Source: Alkalibacterium sp034520745 (GTDB taxonomy: Bacteria; Bacillota; Bacilli; Lactobacillales; Carnobacteriaceae_A). From it: a DNA stretch of 64,000 bases. Location of the stretch: assembly GCA_034520745.1 (NCBI GenBank), contig JAXHNF010000012.1:1-64000 (forward strand), written 5' to 3'. The notes under the pieces were generated by a model. The model did no database searches. It was given only the letters and a program-made list of their open reading frames with translations, and was not told the DNA's origin. Of this stretch, positions 11,027 to 21,400 are shown piece by piece (within the stretch, counting starts at the first letter, position 1; every line of letters begins with the position of its first letter). Made by a program: the position numbers and the translations under genes.

Positions 11027-11300
11027 ATGATAAGGATTAAAAGTTTTTGTTAAGTCAAGAATAACCCCTTTAAATACAAAATCTTCCGCAAATACATTAG
11101 AATCATTTTCTAATACAAAAAGATCAATGTTGTTTTTTTTACATATTTGTTTTACTTTTATAATTTCTTCTTCATTTTTAGGAATTATATAATAATCACA
11201 CTTATCGCCAACAGTTAATGTATTTTAAGTCTGTCACACTTGATACATGATTTTTCTTAACCACGCCTTTGATTCCTTCAAAAATAAGTATCACCTCTTT
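11027..11300 (-). pseudogene. Truncated second MurB-like N-terminal fragment
   Basis: Translating the minus strand from about 11300 gives FEGIKGVVKKNHVSS, then, after an indel, TVGDKCDYYIIPKNEEEIIK and VKQICKKNNIDLFVLENDSN, and finally EDFVFKGVILDLTK. These follow the first 75-80 residues of MurB (the -K-GG-AD-FV-P--EEE segment and the G-GSN-LV--GF-GV-I-L motif), with GNGSN degraded to ENDSN. The similarity stops abruptly and the sequence passes into the N-terminus of the Wzx gene. It is therefore a 5' remnant cut off by the Wzx junction. It differs clearly from the fuller MurB-like gene at 2338-3220. Confidence 0.6.
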
Positions 11301-11328
11301 TATTTTTGCTCTTTTTTACTCAAGTACT

Positions 11329-11982
11329 CATCTAGCACCTTCACCTGATATCACAATTCGTACTGTTTTTAAAATTATCTTAAAGTCTAATAATAGAGTT
11401 CTGTTTTCTATGTAAAATAGGTCAAACTCTAACTTTGCTTCAGGACTAATATCGTAGCCCCCGTTTACCTGTGCCCAACCTGTTATACCTTGGTTTAACC
11501 ATTAATCGTTCAACAAAACCGGGATGTTGCTCATTAAATTCTGCAGTAAAAACAGGACGTTCTGGACGTGGTCCAACCATACTCATCTCACCCTAAGAAC
11601 ATTAATTAACTGAGGAAGCTCATCAATTCGAGTCTTACGTATAAAACCACCGATTTGTGTGACAGCGAGGATCATTTTTATCAGCCCACTGTGCTCCATT
11701 CTTTTCAGCATCAATACCCATAGATCTTAGTTTGATAACTTTAAAATAAACGCCATTGTAACCTACTCTTTCTTGCAAGTAAAATATCGGTCCTGGTGTT
11801 TCTATTTTAATAGCAATACTAAATACGAAAACAATAGGAAAGGTAATAATTATACCTAAAACTGCCATGAAAATATCTATTAATCTAATGATTACTGGAT
11901 AAAATTGTATGTAAGTATAATTCCTTTGCATATTTTCTTCAATTGATATCAAATATTCATCATAAAAATTTTTCTGTTCCAT
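11329..11982 (-). pseudogene. Initiating sugar-phosphate transferase (bacterial sugar transferase family), frameshifted
   Basis: This family moves a hexose-1-phosphate onto undecaprenyl phosphate to start the repeat unit. The start at 11982 (MEQKNFYDEYLISIEENMQR) has a GAGGTG site. A single membrane segment IRLIDIFMAVLGIIITFPIV is followed by the signature KIETPGPIFYLQERVGYNG and then FKVIKLRSMGIDAEKNGAQW, the catalytic core of the family. After a frameshift near 11640 the frame gives RKTRIDELPQLINVLRG, another hallmark. The end reads RIVISGEGAR at 11329. About 218 residues is the short, one-helix form. Two or three indels break it. It lies between cpsB and the flippase, as expected for the first committed step of the capsule pathway. 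Confidence 0.85.
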
Positions 11983-12196
11983 TGGTTTCACCTCTATATT
12001 TTTTTGATAAGGTTTAGACGCCTAGTCTTCTAAATTGATAGATAGTTTGACTAAGACACACATTACTTTAAAAAATTGCACAACTCTAAATATTTCCATC
12101 TATATACATTAAAATTTATTTAAAAATAAAATATAATTAACATAAAAAATATATTTTGACCAAATTTATAGACATGATAAATAATCTGTATTTACA

Positions 12197-12965
12197 TTAG
12201 TTAAACCATTTAGATAGTAATGTTTTTTTGATCGTGTGTGTATCTGGTGCAATAACTGTATCTCCGTTCAGCAGATCCCTGGTCGTCTGATGAAAGACAT
12301 TGCGCTTGCTTCTGCCGTAATCTTCCGCCAGCTTGGCATACGCTTCTTTCATATGAAACGAACGATTGGTCGTGTTATGCGCGTCAGACGCGATAAAATG
12401 GACCAGGTTCGCTTCGATCAGCTGCTTGCTGAGTTTTCCGATCTTCTTACCGAACCCCCGTGTAACTGGCCGCAGTCAACTGAGCCAGCGCGCCTTTATC
12501 AACCAGTGTTTTGAGTCGGTTGGGGTGCTGAATGATCTCGTGATTGCGTTCCGGATGGACGATGATCGGCGTTTTGCCGTGTGACTGAAGGTCATAAAAA
12601 AGGCGTTCTGCATACGTTGGGATCGTTTCAGTCGGAAACTCGATCAACACGTACTGTTTTGTTTCATCTACGAAGAGGATCTTGTTGGCTTCCATGTCCT
12701 GCAGCACTTCACCGTACAACCTGACTTCCTGACCGGGGAAGATCGTCAATGGGATCTGTCTCTGGTCGAGTTCTTCCTGAAGCTGCTTGACCAGCGGCAT
12801 GACTTTCTGTTTGTCATTCATCCAGTTGCGGTTCATATGGTGAGGCGTCGCTAATATATGCGTGATGCCTTCTGAAACAGCCATTTCAGCCATTTCGATC
12901 GAATCGTCCAGTGTCTTCGCCCCATCATCGATCCCGGGCAGTATATGGCAATGCAGATCAAACAT
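12197..12965 (-). CDS. cpsB: CpsB/YwqE-type PHP protein-tyrosine phosphatase (one frameshift)
   Basis: This is a manganese-dependent phosphatase that dephosphorylates the CpsD kinase and so tunes polysaccharide output. The start at 12965 has a GAGGAG site. MFDLHCHILPGIDDGAKTLD carries the PHP metal ligands H-C-H and the D-G motif; TPHHMNRN, the PGQEVRLYGE stretch and PIIVHPERN (residues about 130-150) supply the other ligands. A frame change near 12450 leads to LVHFIASDAHNTTNRSF, the last metal motif, and the gene ends SKWFN at 12197. About 255 residues is typical. It follows cpsD by 25 bases in one transcript. GC content falls sharply right after its end, marking the junction to the AT-rich capsule block. 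Confidence 0.9.
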
Positions 12966-12990
12966 ATGTTAGCACTCCTCTGTTTCGTAT

Positions 12991-13696
12991 TTAGTCTTCA
13001 CCGTAGTAGTAATAGTAACTGTCGTCTGATTTATCGACGCGGTTCAGTACAGCACCTAAGACGTTGGCCTTCACTTTATCAAGCAGGTCTTTGGCTTTAT
13101 GCAGTTCTTCTTTACTTGCCCGCCCTTTTGGAATGACGAACAGGACGCCGTCGGTTTTTGTTGCCATGACTTGGGCATCTGTTACAGCTAAGACAGGCGG
13201 CATGTCAAAGATGATCATGTCGAAATATTTAAGCATACTCTGCTTGATTTCTTCCATACGTTTAGAAGCCAATAGTTCAGCCGGGTTAGGCGGGATCGGT
13301 CCGCTCGTCAAGACGTACAGGCCATCTGTATGTGTACGGTACACGACATCTTCGACATGCGTCTGCTTGTCGGTCAACAGTGTGGTCAAGCCGTCATTGT
13401 TGCGGACCTTGAATGTCTTGTGTACGGTCGGTTTTCTTAAATCCGAATCAACCAGCAACACGCGTTTTTCTTCAGAGGCAAACGTTGCGGCCAGATTCGC
13501 AGAGACTGTCGACTTGCCCGAACTCGGACCAGCTGAAGTCACGACGATTGTTCGAACCGTTTCGTCGATCATGGAAAACTGGATATTGGTGCGGATGGTA
13601 CGGAACTGTTCAGACACAACTGAGCTCGGTTTGTTAACGACAACCAGTCCCGGTCGATCTGCTAGTGTTCGTTGCTTTTTTTCGTTTGAATAACAT
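12991..13696 (-). CDS. cpsD: CpsD-type autophosphorylating tyrosine kinase (one frameshift)
   Basis: This is the cytosolic BY-kinase partner of CpsC. The start at 13696 (MLFKRKKATN) has an AAGGG site; a frame change near the run of A's leads into LADRPGLVVVNKPSSVVSEQ and FRTIRTNIQFS. The Walker A motif AGPSSGKST, the Walker A' LLVDSDLRKP and the Walker B-like FDMIIFDMPPV are all present. The C-terminus ends in a tyrosine cluster, SYYYYYGED, the autophosphorylation site. About 235 residues is normal. It sits between cpsC (13712) and cpsB in the order C-D-B. Phosphorylation cycles of this protein control chain length and export. Confidence 0.93.
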
Positions 13697-13711
13697 AATT
13701 GGCATCCCTTC

Positions 13712-14459
13712 TTAAACGCGTGAACGCACGTTTTTCGTGTCAGCTGAACGCTGCGGCAGGTTCTGTCGACCGTCTGATTTCAATTCGTCAGCGGTCATCT
13801 CCGATATACGTCCCAGGCTTGTCCATCCTAAGTTTTCGACGATGAACTTCTCGTCCTTGACCGTATTATCGAGGAACTCCAGCAGGAAGGCCAGTCCTAC
13901 ACCGATCATTCCGCCTAAGACCAAACCAATGACAACATTCAGTACGTTGTTGGGAGAGATAGGTTTCAGGTTCGGTACTGCCTCAGAAATCACCGTGACG
14001 TTGTCCACGTTCATGATAGCTCATCTAGTTTATCCTGAAATACTGTAGCCGTTGTGTTAACGATCGTTGCGGCATCGTACGGGTTGGTATCGTTCACTGC
14101 GATAGAGAAGACCTGTGAGTTGTTCTCACTTGAAATAGATAATTTATTGGACAAGTCAGCATGTGAGATGTCCAGATCTCAGTTCTTCTCTGACTTCATC
14201 CAGTAATGACCGGACCTTTTAAAATATCTTTGTATGTATTGATGAGCTGAACATTCGTATTGATATCCGACTGCTGGATGACTTCAGTCTGCTGGGTACG
14301 GTTCACTAACAGCTGGGTGGTAGAACTGTATTCCGGTACGGCAATGAAAAAGGTATAGACGGCTGCCAGCAGAATCCCTAACAACGTTAGATTGATGATT
14401 AAAGCTAGACGCTTTTTAATGATGTCGAACAGTTCGACCAAGCTGATTTCTTCTTCCAT
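13712..14459 (-). CDS. cpsC: CpsC/Wzz-type chain-length regulator and kinase adaptor (frameshifted)
   Basis: This membrane protein activates CpsD and sets polymer length. The start at 14459 (MEEEISLVELFDIIKK) is preferred over the in-frame ATG 13 codons upstream because a perfect AGGAGG lies five bases before it. LALIINLTLLGILLAAVYTF is the first membrane helix, followed by the extracellular EYSSTTQLLVNRTQ and DINTNVQLINTYKDILKGP. After two frame changes (about 14200 and 14020) the second part reads VISEAVPNLKPISPNNVLNV then a helix VIGLVLGGMIGVGLAFLLEF and LDNTVKDEKFIVENLGWTSL, the proline-rich motif, second helix and cytosolic tail of the family. The length, about 250 residues, is usual. 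Confidence 0.9.
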
Positions 14460-14800
14460 GAGTTCCTCCTGATGATTTACGAATTGATTTTTTTTCACAT
14501 AATCTGGCTTATACTTTATATAACAATTTCCATGTTACCATGAGTTCTAAATCTATTTAAGTTATTTATGATAAGTTAAATATTTTACATGTGCAGGCGT
14601 ACATATTTTGTTCAAAATTGAAAGTGTTTGCATATGCTTTTTATTACAATATGAACATTTTACGAAAATATATCTTCAAAGTTTCCTAGAGAAACTTTGA
14701 AGATATGCGCTTATATATTTTATTTAATTTACCTATTCATACAATATTGTGTTTATAACAAAAAAAGATATCAGGAAAACCATTATATGATGTAATCAAA
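14460..14800. other. Regulatory gap between ugd and cpsC
   Basis: This AT-rich gap holds the ugd terminator hairpin (14670-14706) and should contain the promoter of cpsC-cpsD-cpsB on the minus strand. No clear -35/-10 pair or operator was identified. Confidence 0.45.
14670..14706 (-). terminator. Strong 16-bp hairpin after ugd
   Basis: ATATCTTCAAAGTTTC is followed by a 5-nt loop and its exact reverse complement. It lies 95 bases past the ugd stop. The flanks are T/A-rich but lack an uninterrupted T-run, so it may act as a bidirectional terminator or an RNA-stabilising hairpin between ugd and the cpsCDB unit. Confidence 0.6.
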
Positions 14801-15970
14801 TCAATTGTTGTTGTATAGATCTCTCGTATAGACTTTCTCTTTTACGTCTTCAATGTCCTTCGTTATTCTATTTGCCACGATGACATCCACTTCATTTTTG
14901 AATGATTCAATATCGTTGTTTACTTTGGAATTATCAAATGTATCTTCCTCAAGTACAGGTTCATAGACAACGACTTCGATGCCTTTGGCTTTGATGCGTT
15001 TCATAACGCCCTGGATGGCGCTTTGACGGAAGTTGTCGGAACCGGACTTCATGACCAGACGGTAGATTCCGACTTTCTTCGGATTTCTGGCAATGACCTG
15101 GTCGGAAACAAAGTCTTTACGCGTGCGGTTCGCATCCACGATGGCACGGATCAGGTTGTTCGGCACCTGGTCGTAGTTGGCCAGCAGCTGCTTGGTGTCT
15201 TTCGGCAGGCAGTAACCGCCGTAACCGAATGACGGGTTGTTGTAGTGATCGCCGATACGCGGATCCAAAGAGACGCCGTCGATGATCGATTTGGTATCCA
15301 GTCCGTGAACCTCAGCGTATGAATCCAGTTCATTGAAGTAAGCCACGCGAAGCGCCAGATACGTATTGGCGAACAGTTTGACCGCTTCTGCTTCAGTCGA
15401 TTTCATTAATAGAACAGGTGTATCCGTATCATCTGCCCCCTCAAACAACAGGTCCGCAAACGTCTGAGCTTCCTCTGATGTGCCACCGATGATGATACGG
15501 CTTGGGTGCAGGTTGTCATACAAAGCGTTCCCTTCACGCAGGAATTCCGGTGAAAACAAAATCTTGTCCGTGTTATACTTCTTACGTACGCTGTCTGTGT
15601 AACCGACAGGAACTGTCGATTTGATGATCATGGTTGCATTGGGTGCGTACTCCATCACGTCTTCGATCACTGATTCGACTAATGAGGTATCGAAATAATT
15701 CGTTTTTTCGTCATAATTTGTCGGTGCTGCAATGACCACAAATTCCGGATCATTTCCATAAGCTTCCTCTTTATCTAATGTCGCTATTAAATCCAGCGGT
15801 TTGTTTGCTAAGTATTCGGAGATCTCTTTGTCAACGATCGGTGATTTTTTGTTGTTCACCATCTCCACTTTTTCTTCGATGACATCAATGGCTTTCACTG
15901 TGTGATTCTGTGCTAATAATATGGCATTGGACAGGCCGACATAGCCAAGTCCTACGACTGTAATATTCAT
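14801..15970 (-). CDS. ugd: UDP-glucose 6-dehydrogenase
   Basis: This enzyme oxidises UDP-glucose to UDP-glucuronate with two NAD+, supplying an acidic sugar for the polysaccharide. The 389-residue frame is intact. The NAD-binding Rossmann motif GLGYVG is at residues 7-12, STVPVG at 118-123, SPEFLREG at 140-147 and the catalytic cysteine at residue 254 within GYGGYCLPKDT. The length matches the short bacterial form used in capsule and hyaluronan-type pathways. A purine-rich AGGAGAGGA site precedes the ATG. It is transcribed toward cpsCDB but is separated from it by a hairpin and a 340-base gap, so it probably has its own promoter. A UDP-mannuronate-type dehydrogenase is less likely given the motif spacing. 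Confidence 0.93.
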   Translation of the reverse strand: MNITVVGLGYVGLSNAILLAQNHTVKAIDVIEEKVEMVNNKKSPIVDKEISEYLANKPLDLIATLDKEEAYGNDPEFVVIAAPTNYDEKTNYFDTSLVESVIEDVMEYAPNATMIIKSTVPVGYTDSVRKKYNTDKILFSPEFLREGNALYDNLHPSRIIIGGTSEEAQTFADLLFEGADDTDTPVLLMKSTEAEAVKLFANTYLALRVAYFNELDSYAEVHGLDTKSIIDGVSLDPRIGDHYNNPSFGYGGYCLPKDTKQLLANYDQVPNNLIRAIVDANRTRKDFVSDQVIARNPKKVGIYRLVMKSGSDNFRQSAIQGVMKRIKAKGIEVVVYEPVLEEDTFDNSKVNNDIESFKNEVDVIVANRITKDIEDVKEKVYTRDLYNNN

Positions 15971-16047
15971 TCTATTTCATTCCTCTCCTAATAAAATCTA
16001 TCTTTAACAGTTTACCACGTTGCAGGAATTATCACAATATAAATGAA

Positions 16048-16074
16048 GGAGCACTTGATTGAATCAAGCACTCC
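16048..16074 (-). terminator. Hairpin just after the first LCP gene
   Basis: GGAGCACTTGATT and AATCAAGCACTCC form an imperfect inverted repeat starting nine bases past the stop codon at 16083. The stem has a two-base internal mismatch and only a short T-rich tail (TTCATTTATATT on the minus strand), so it is a weak terminator candidate. Confidence 0.5.
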
Positions 16075-16082
16075 TAGTCTAC

Positions 16083-17064
16083 TTATATTTCCAGTTCGTC
16101 TTTCAGATGGTCCTGGACGCGATCGATCTCTTCGTCAGGGATGATCTCATAATAGATCCCGTCCATCATTGTGCCGCTGCCTGACAGCTGGATCTGCTCA
16201 ACTTCATCCACGGCTCCGCGGTACTTGTTGAACATATCCACCATATCGTCGAATGACATGTTCGTTTTCATCGAACTGCTCATCGATTCCAGGATGGAAC
16301 TGTAATTGCGTACGGAATTCAAGCGAAGCGATTTTCTTCATTGTTGCTTCGATGACCTGACGCTGTCGGTGCTGACGACCGTAATCACCTTCCGGATCGT
16401 CGTAACGCATGCGTGAATAAGACAAAGCCTCTTCTCCGGTCATGTGCGTCTCTTCTCCTTCCACAAAGTCATTGCCTGAATGACTGAAGGTCAAAGGAGG
16501 TGTGATTGTGATGCCGCCGATGGCATCGACGATCTGCTGCATGCCTTCCATATTGACGGAGACGTAGTAGTCGACCGGCACATCAAACAGATTCTGAACC
16601 GTGTTGACAGCCATGCTGGTCCCGCCGAATGCGTAAGCATGGTTGATCTTGTCTTTTTCATTCCGGCCGATGATCTCTGTGTACGTATCTCTCGGGATAC
16701 TGACGATGCTTGTTTTTTCCGTGTTCGGATTCAGGGTCACAAGCATCATGGTATCTGAGCGTCCTGTATATTCTCTTCCAAGATCACCCGTATCCACACC
16801 CATGATCAGGACAGAGACCGGATCTTCGCCGTCATCCACGATGACCGGTTTTTTGAGACGGCTCTCGTGCTGCTCCTGCTCTTCGACCGGTTCGTACATC
16901 TCTTCCGTCGTGTTCCTCACGTCACTGTAAACGCGCCAGACGACGTACCCTCCAGCAGCTGTGATCAGAAGGATCAGGCCCAGCACGATACTCAAGACGA
17001 TCTTGGTCACTGATTGTTTCTTTTGGGGACTGTTTCTTTGTGTTCGTTTTGACTGTTCATCCAT
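16083..17064 (-). CDS. LytR-CpsA-Psr family glycopolymer transferase, first copy (one frameshift)
   Basis: LCP proteins transfer lipid-linked glycopolymers to peptidoglycan outside the membrane. The N-terminus is basic, then VTKIVLSIVLGLILLITAAG forms a membrane anchor at about residues 19-40. The LCP domain begins VSVLIMGVDTGD, with GRSDTMMLVTLNP, IVSIPRDTYTEI and KINHAYAFGG, which include the conserved Arg and Asp residues that bind the polyprenyl pyrophosphate. GDYGRQHRQRQVIEATMKKI follows. A single-base frame change near 16320 links to NSVRNYSSILESM and the C-terminal tail ending DHLKDELEI. The combined length is about 327 residues. It shares much sequence with the next gene, from which it probably arose by duplication. 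Its neighbours, ugd and cpsCDB, fit capsule attachment. Confidence 0.9.
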
Positions 17065-17254
17065 AACTCTCCAACTTTCCGTTTGATTTGATTTGCCGAG
17101 TATTACTAATATGGTCTGTCATGTCACTATTTATTAGTGTCTCATATGCTATTTACTTTACTTATAGGGTTCATATATAACATTATACCATGTATTCATA
17201 ACATGTCATGAGAATTTTATCGAAACTGTTTTACCAGTATATTATTATACAAAC

Positions 17255-17288
17255 TAAAAAAGAACCCTTGAATTAACTCAAGGGTTCC
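17255..17288 (-). terminator. Intrinsic terminator of the second LCP gene
   Basis: On the minus strand, GAACCCTTGA and TCAAGGGTTC form a perfect 10-bp stem around a 6-nt loop, followed by TTTTTT. It begins eight bases past the stop of the LCP gene at 17296. Confidence 0.9.
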
Positions 17289-17295
17289 GTCGACA

Positions 17296-18272
17296 TTAAA
17301 GTTCCAGTTCTGATTTCAGATGATCCTGTACCCGACTTATCTCTTCATCCGGGATGACTTCATAGTAGACACCGTTCATCATTGTGCCGCTGCCGGAAAG
17401 CTGGTCCTGTTCGATGTCTTTCGCCGCACCGCGGTAATTACTGAATAGATCCTGCATCTCATTGAAACTCATATTGGTTTTCATGGTATTGCCCATCGTT
17501 CCCAGTATGCCCCGGTAATTCATGATCGAATCGACAGAAGCGACACTCTTCATCGCCCCTTCAATGACCTGACGCTGGCGGAACTGACGGCCATAATCGC
17601 CACTCGGATCTTTTTTGCGCATGCGGGTATAAGCCAGTGCTTCTTCGCCGTCCATATGCGTGGGTTCGCCTTCGACGAACTGATACTCGTCTTGACTGAA
17701 CGAGAGCGGCGGCGTTACCGTGATGCCCCCTACAGCGTCGACCATCTGCTGCATGCTTTCCATGTTGACTGAGAGGTAATAGTCCACCGGTACATCCAGG
17801 AGGTTCTGGACCGAATCCATGGCCATGCTGGCTTTCCCGAAGGCATGGGCGTGATTGATTTTATCTTTAGTGCCTCTTCCGACGATTTCTGTATACGTAT
17901 CTCGAGGGATACTCAAGATACTTGTTTTTTCCGTGTTCGGGTTGACCGTCACCAGCATCATGGTATCTGAGCGACCGTATTCGACGTTGTCGCCATCGTT
18001 ATCGATGCCCATGAGCAGGACAGAAAACGGATCTTCACCGCTGTCAACATTAACTGGCTTCTCATTGACGTGCAGTATGTTCTTCACGGTCTTCCACGTC
18101 TTCGTACATTTCATCTGTTGTGCTTCTTAGATCACTCCAGACTTGCCAGCCTATATAGCCACCGGCAGCTGTCAGGATCAGCATAAAGAAAAGAACCAAT
18201 GCTCAAAATAATTTTACCGACTGATTTCTTCTTTTTAGGTCTGTTTCTATTGGATCGTGTCTGCTTGTCCAT
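17296..18272 (-). CDS. LytR-CpsA-Psr family glycopolymer transferase, second copy (frameshifted)
   Basis: The start at 18272 (MDKQTRSNRNRPKKKKSVGK) has a GGGGA site and is followed by IILSI, the beginning of the membrane anchor. Two indels at about 18200 and 18110 interrupt the anchor/linker region. The rest is open: PFSVLLMGIDNDGD, GRSDTMMLVTVNP, ILSIPRDTYTEIVG, KINHAHAFGKASMA and GDYGRQFRQRQVIEGAMKSV, then the C-terminus DHLKSELEL. It is closely similar to the first copy throughout the LCP domain and tail. It is flanked by its own strong terminator, so each LCP gene seems to be a separate transcript. Tandem LCP genes of this kind commonly serve different glycopolymers with overlapping activity. 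Confidence 0.88.
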
Positions 18273-18377
18273 CTGTTCCCCACTTCTCATCATTTGGTTA
18301 TATCTTTCTATTTTAACAGATTATTTCTTCAGTTCAATAGCAAGAAAATTCTGCATTTTCTATTATACATGAATGTG

Positions 18378-18416
18378 AAAAAAAACGCTATTACCTTAAC
18401 AAGTAAGATAATAGCG
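18378..18416 (-). terminator. Intrinsic terminator of the glucosaminidase gene
   Basis: On the minus strand, CGCTATTATCTTA pairs with TAAGGTAATAGCG (one G-U pair) and is followed by TTTTTTTT. It lies 16 bases past the stop codon region at 18432. Confidence 0.92.
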
Positions 18417-18431
18417 GATTTAAGAAATTAT

Positions 18432-21400
18432 TTAAGTCTTCAGAACGTTGTATACAGGCACATCGAAATTCAGATGCAGATCATATTTCTGTGATACTTC
18501 AACCAGAGTATTCAATGTATGGGTCTGTTTATAAGCCCAGCCTATATCTGTCGCATATTGATGACTTCCGGGGTTGAGCGGGTTCCATCTCATTTTATAC
18601 AGTGTATCCTGTTGATGGGTCGCGTGGTTCACATACTGCTTGGAGATCCATTCCGCTCCGCCAATGATAGATTTTTTAACCGTATCCCATCCCATTTTAT
18701 AGGCATATTCGGAACCGGATTTCAGCGGTGATCTGTCAAAGGCTGCAATACCGAACATGTTGTAGACGACTTTAGGTTCAACGGCTTTACCGTCCACTTC
18801 CTTGACCAGCACACCTTTGGCCAATGTGGATGACCCGTTGCCTGTTTCAAGTTTTGCATGAGCAAGCAGGTAGATCTCGTTGATATTGAAGCGCTCGCTG
18901 GCTTCAAGGAAATACCTTCCTGCGCCAGTCAGTACGCCACTGTTACCGATCTCTTCATTCAGCTTGGCTTCACTTATTCCTGAAGACGTCGACAGTTTGA
19001 CGAACTGGAGCAGGTCTTTTTCCAGAGTGTTGGATACCGTGACAAACTCGGCGGCAGACCCAACCGGTGGTGCCTTTGCCCAGGTCGATCTGATACCAGT
19101 CGCCTGTTCCTTGAACGATCTTGTAACGTCGGCCTTTGCTGACCCTTGTGATGACCGGGTTGTTCGTTCCTGGTCCCTGTCTCACGTTCAACGTGGTGGC
19201 AGTGATTCGGGCAACCGGGTTATAGGCTTCATTGAAATCGTGTTTGACGATTTCCTGACTGTCTTTTTCAACAAAGTTTCCGGATACCCATCCGATTCTG
19301 TTTTCGCCGGACACAACATACTTAATCTCAAACCAGTCGTTCACTTCATTGATGATCGTCACATCTTTACCGTTATATATCTGATCGATAACGCGGTAAC
19401 TGGTCCCGACACCACTGCGGACATTGAGTGCGCTCACAGCGACTTTCCCGGTGACTTTGAGTGCTTCCGGATCGTTTTCAATACTCTTCAGGAAATTATC
19501 CGGATTCAGGTAATGTTTTGTCTGTTCTCTTGAAGCATTGACCCATTTCCCACCAGACTGAGTCTGTGGTGCACGTTTCATCTGTTCATCAAGTGCTTCT
19601 TCTAATGACGCGTAATAGTGTGATTTCTGATACGACGCATGATTAGGGATCAGTTCGTTTTTGTAGCCAGTATCTTGTATCTCATGGCAATGTTTTCTTC
19701 ATCATACAACTTCCCTGGTCCTTTGATCAGAGCGTCATAACGTTCCACTGCCTTATCGTACTGGTAGTCTTTATGGAGAAGCGATCGCGTCTTCCAGAAA
19801 GGCATCTGCCTTTTCGATAATGTATGCTTCGATACGGTCATCTTTCGGATGGTTGACGATTGCTTCGATGGCAATGTCCCAGGCTTTGAGCTGGTTGGCT
19901 TCATTCAGTATTTCCTGATAGACGTAATCTGAATCCAGATACTTCATCATGTCATCCTTAGTAGTGACTGCTCGGTCTTTCAATTCAGCCGTCATCCATG
20001 GACTACCGATTATTCGGTCATAGTACTGGATCGAACTTGAAGCATTTCCTTTACTTTCCAGTAGAGTCGGCATAATTCAAGTTTCGAACGGCTGCTCTTC
20101 TGATCGCCTCTTTGAAGCGGTCATCTTTTGGATAGGACTGGTAGCCTTCGATGGCTTTGCTCCAAGCTGTTGAAACTGAACTTGAGTTGACTGACTCATT
20201 ATAGAGCGCTGCTTTCATTTTCTTCTTCAATGACCTTCAGCATATGTGCTTTGGTTTTAGACGCTCGGTCTTTCAGTGCACTGGTCATCCAAGGACTGTC
20301 CAGTGTGCGCTCATAATACGCGAAGTCGCATTCTACTGCTTGCCTTTGGACTCGAGGGAGTCAGCGTAATTCAGGCTGCGTACTGCTGCTTGTTCGATGG
20401 CATCTTTGAATCGGTCATCTTTCGGATACGCATTATAGCCTTCAATGGCTGTATACCAAGCTTTAGATACTGAGCGGTTGTTTACGGAAGCCTGGTAAAG
20501 CGCCTCTTTCTTATCTTCTTCGATGGCCTTCATCACACGAGCCTGCGATGTGGTCGCGCGGTTTTTCAGTGCACTTGTCAACCAAGGGCTATCCAGGGTA
20601 CGGCCATAGTAAGCCAGCGCACCGGCAGTGTTCCCTTTTGCTTCAAGCCTATCCGCATAGTTTAAGCTGCGGCTGCCTGCTTGTTCGATGGCATCTTTGA
20701 ACCGATCGTCATTCGGGTACGCATTGTAACCTTCGATCGCTTTGTACCAGGCGGTTGATACTAGACCCGATTTCACTGACGCGTTGTAAAGGTCCTGTTT
20801 TTTCGCTTCTTCTTTCACTTCTGTGTTGTTCAATAAGCTGTTCTGCTGAGGTCAGTGCACGGTCTTTCAGTGATCTGGAAAGCCACGGGCTATCCAGGGT
20901 ACGCGCCATAGTATGGACCAGAGCGCCGGCAGTGCTCCCTCTTGCTCTCGAGCCTATCCGCGTAGTTTAAGCTGCGGCTGCCTGCTTGTTCGATAGCATC
21001 TTCGAACCGGTCATCTTTAGGGTACGTGTTGTAACCTTCGACTGCTTTGTACCAGGCTGTTGTGACGGAGCCCGATTTCACCTGACGCATCGTAAAGCGC
21101 TTGTTTCTTTCTTCTGCTGTGGCTTGTGCGGCTTTCAAGATACGGTCCTGGATGCCTGAGCGCGGTCTTTCAGTGATTTCGAAAGCCACGGGCTGTCCAG
21201 GGTCCGGCCGTAGTAAGCTAGCGCACCGGCAGTGTCGCCTCTTTCGTCAAGCCTATCCGCATAGTTTAAGCTGCGGCTGCCTGCTTGTTCGATGGCGTCT
21301 TTGAAACGCTCGTCATTTGGAAACGTAGCGTATCCCTCGATTGCCGTATACCAGGCGGTTGTAACGGAACCTGACTGCACTGACTTGTTATACAAGTCAG

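Noticed and set aside
13064..13693. Long plus-strand open frame opposite cpsD
   Set aside because: It is the antisense shadow of cpsD, whose Walker motifs are clear on the minus strand. The plus frame has no ribosome binding site and no family-like sequence.
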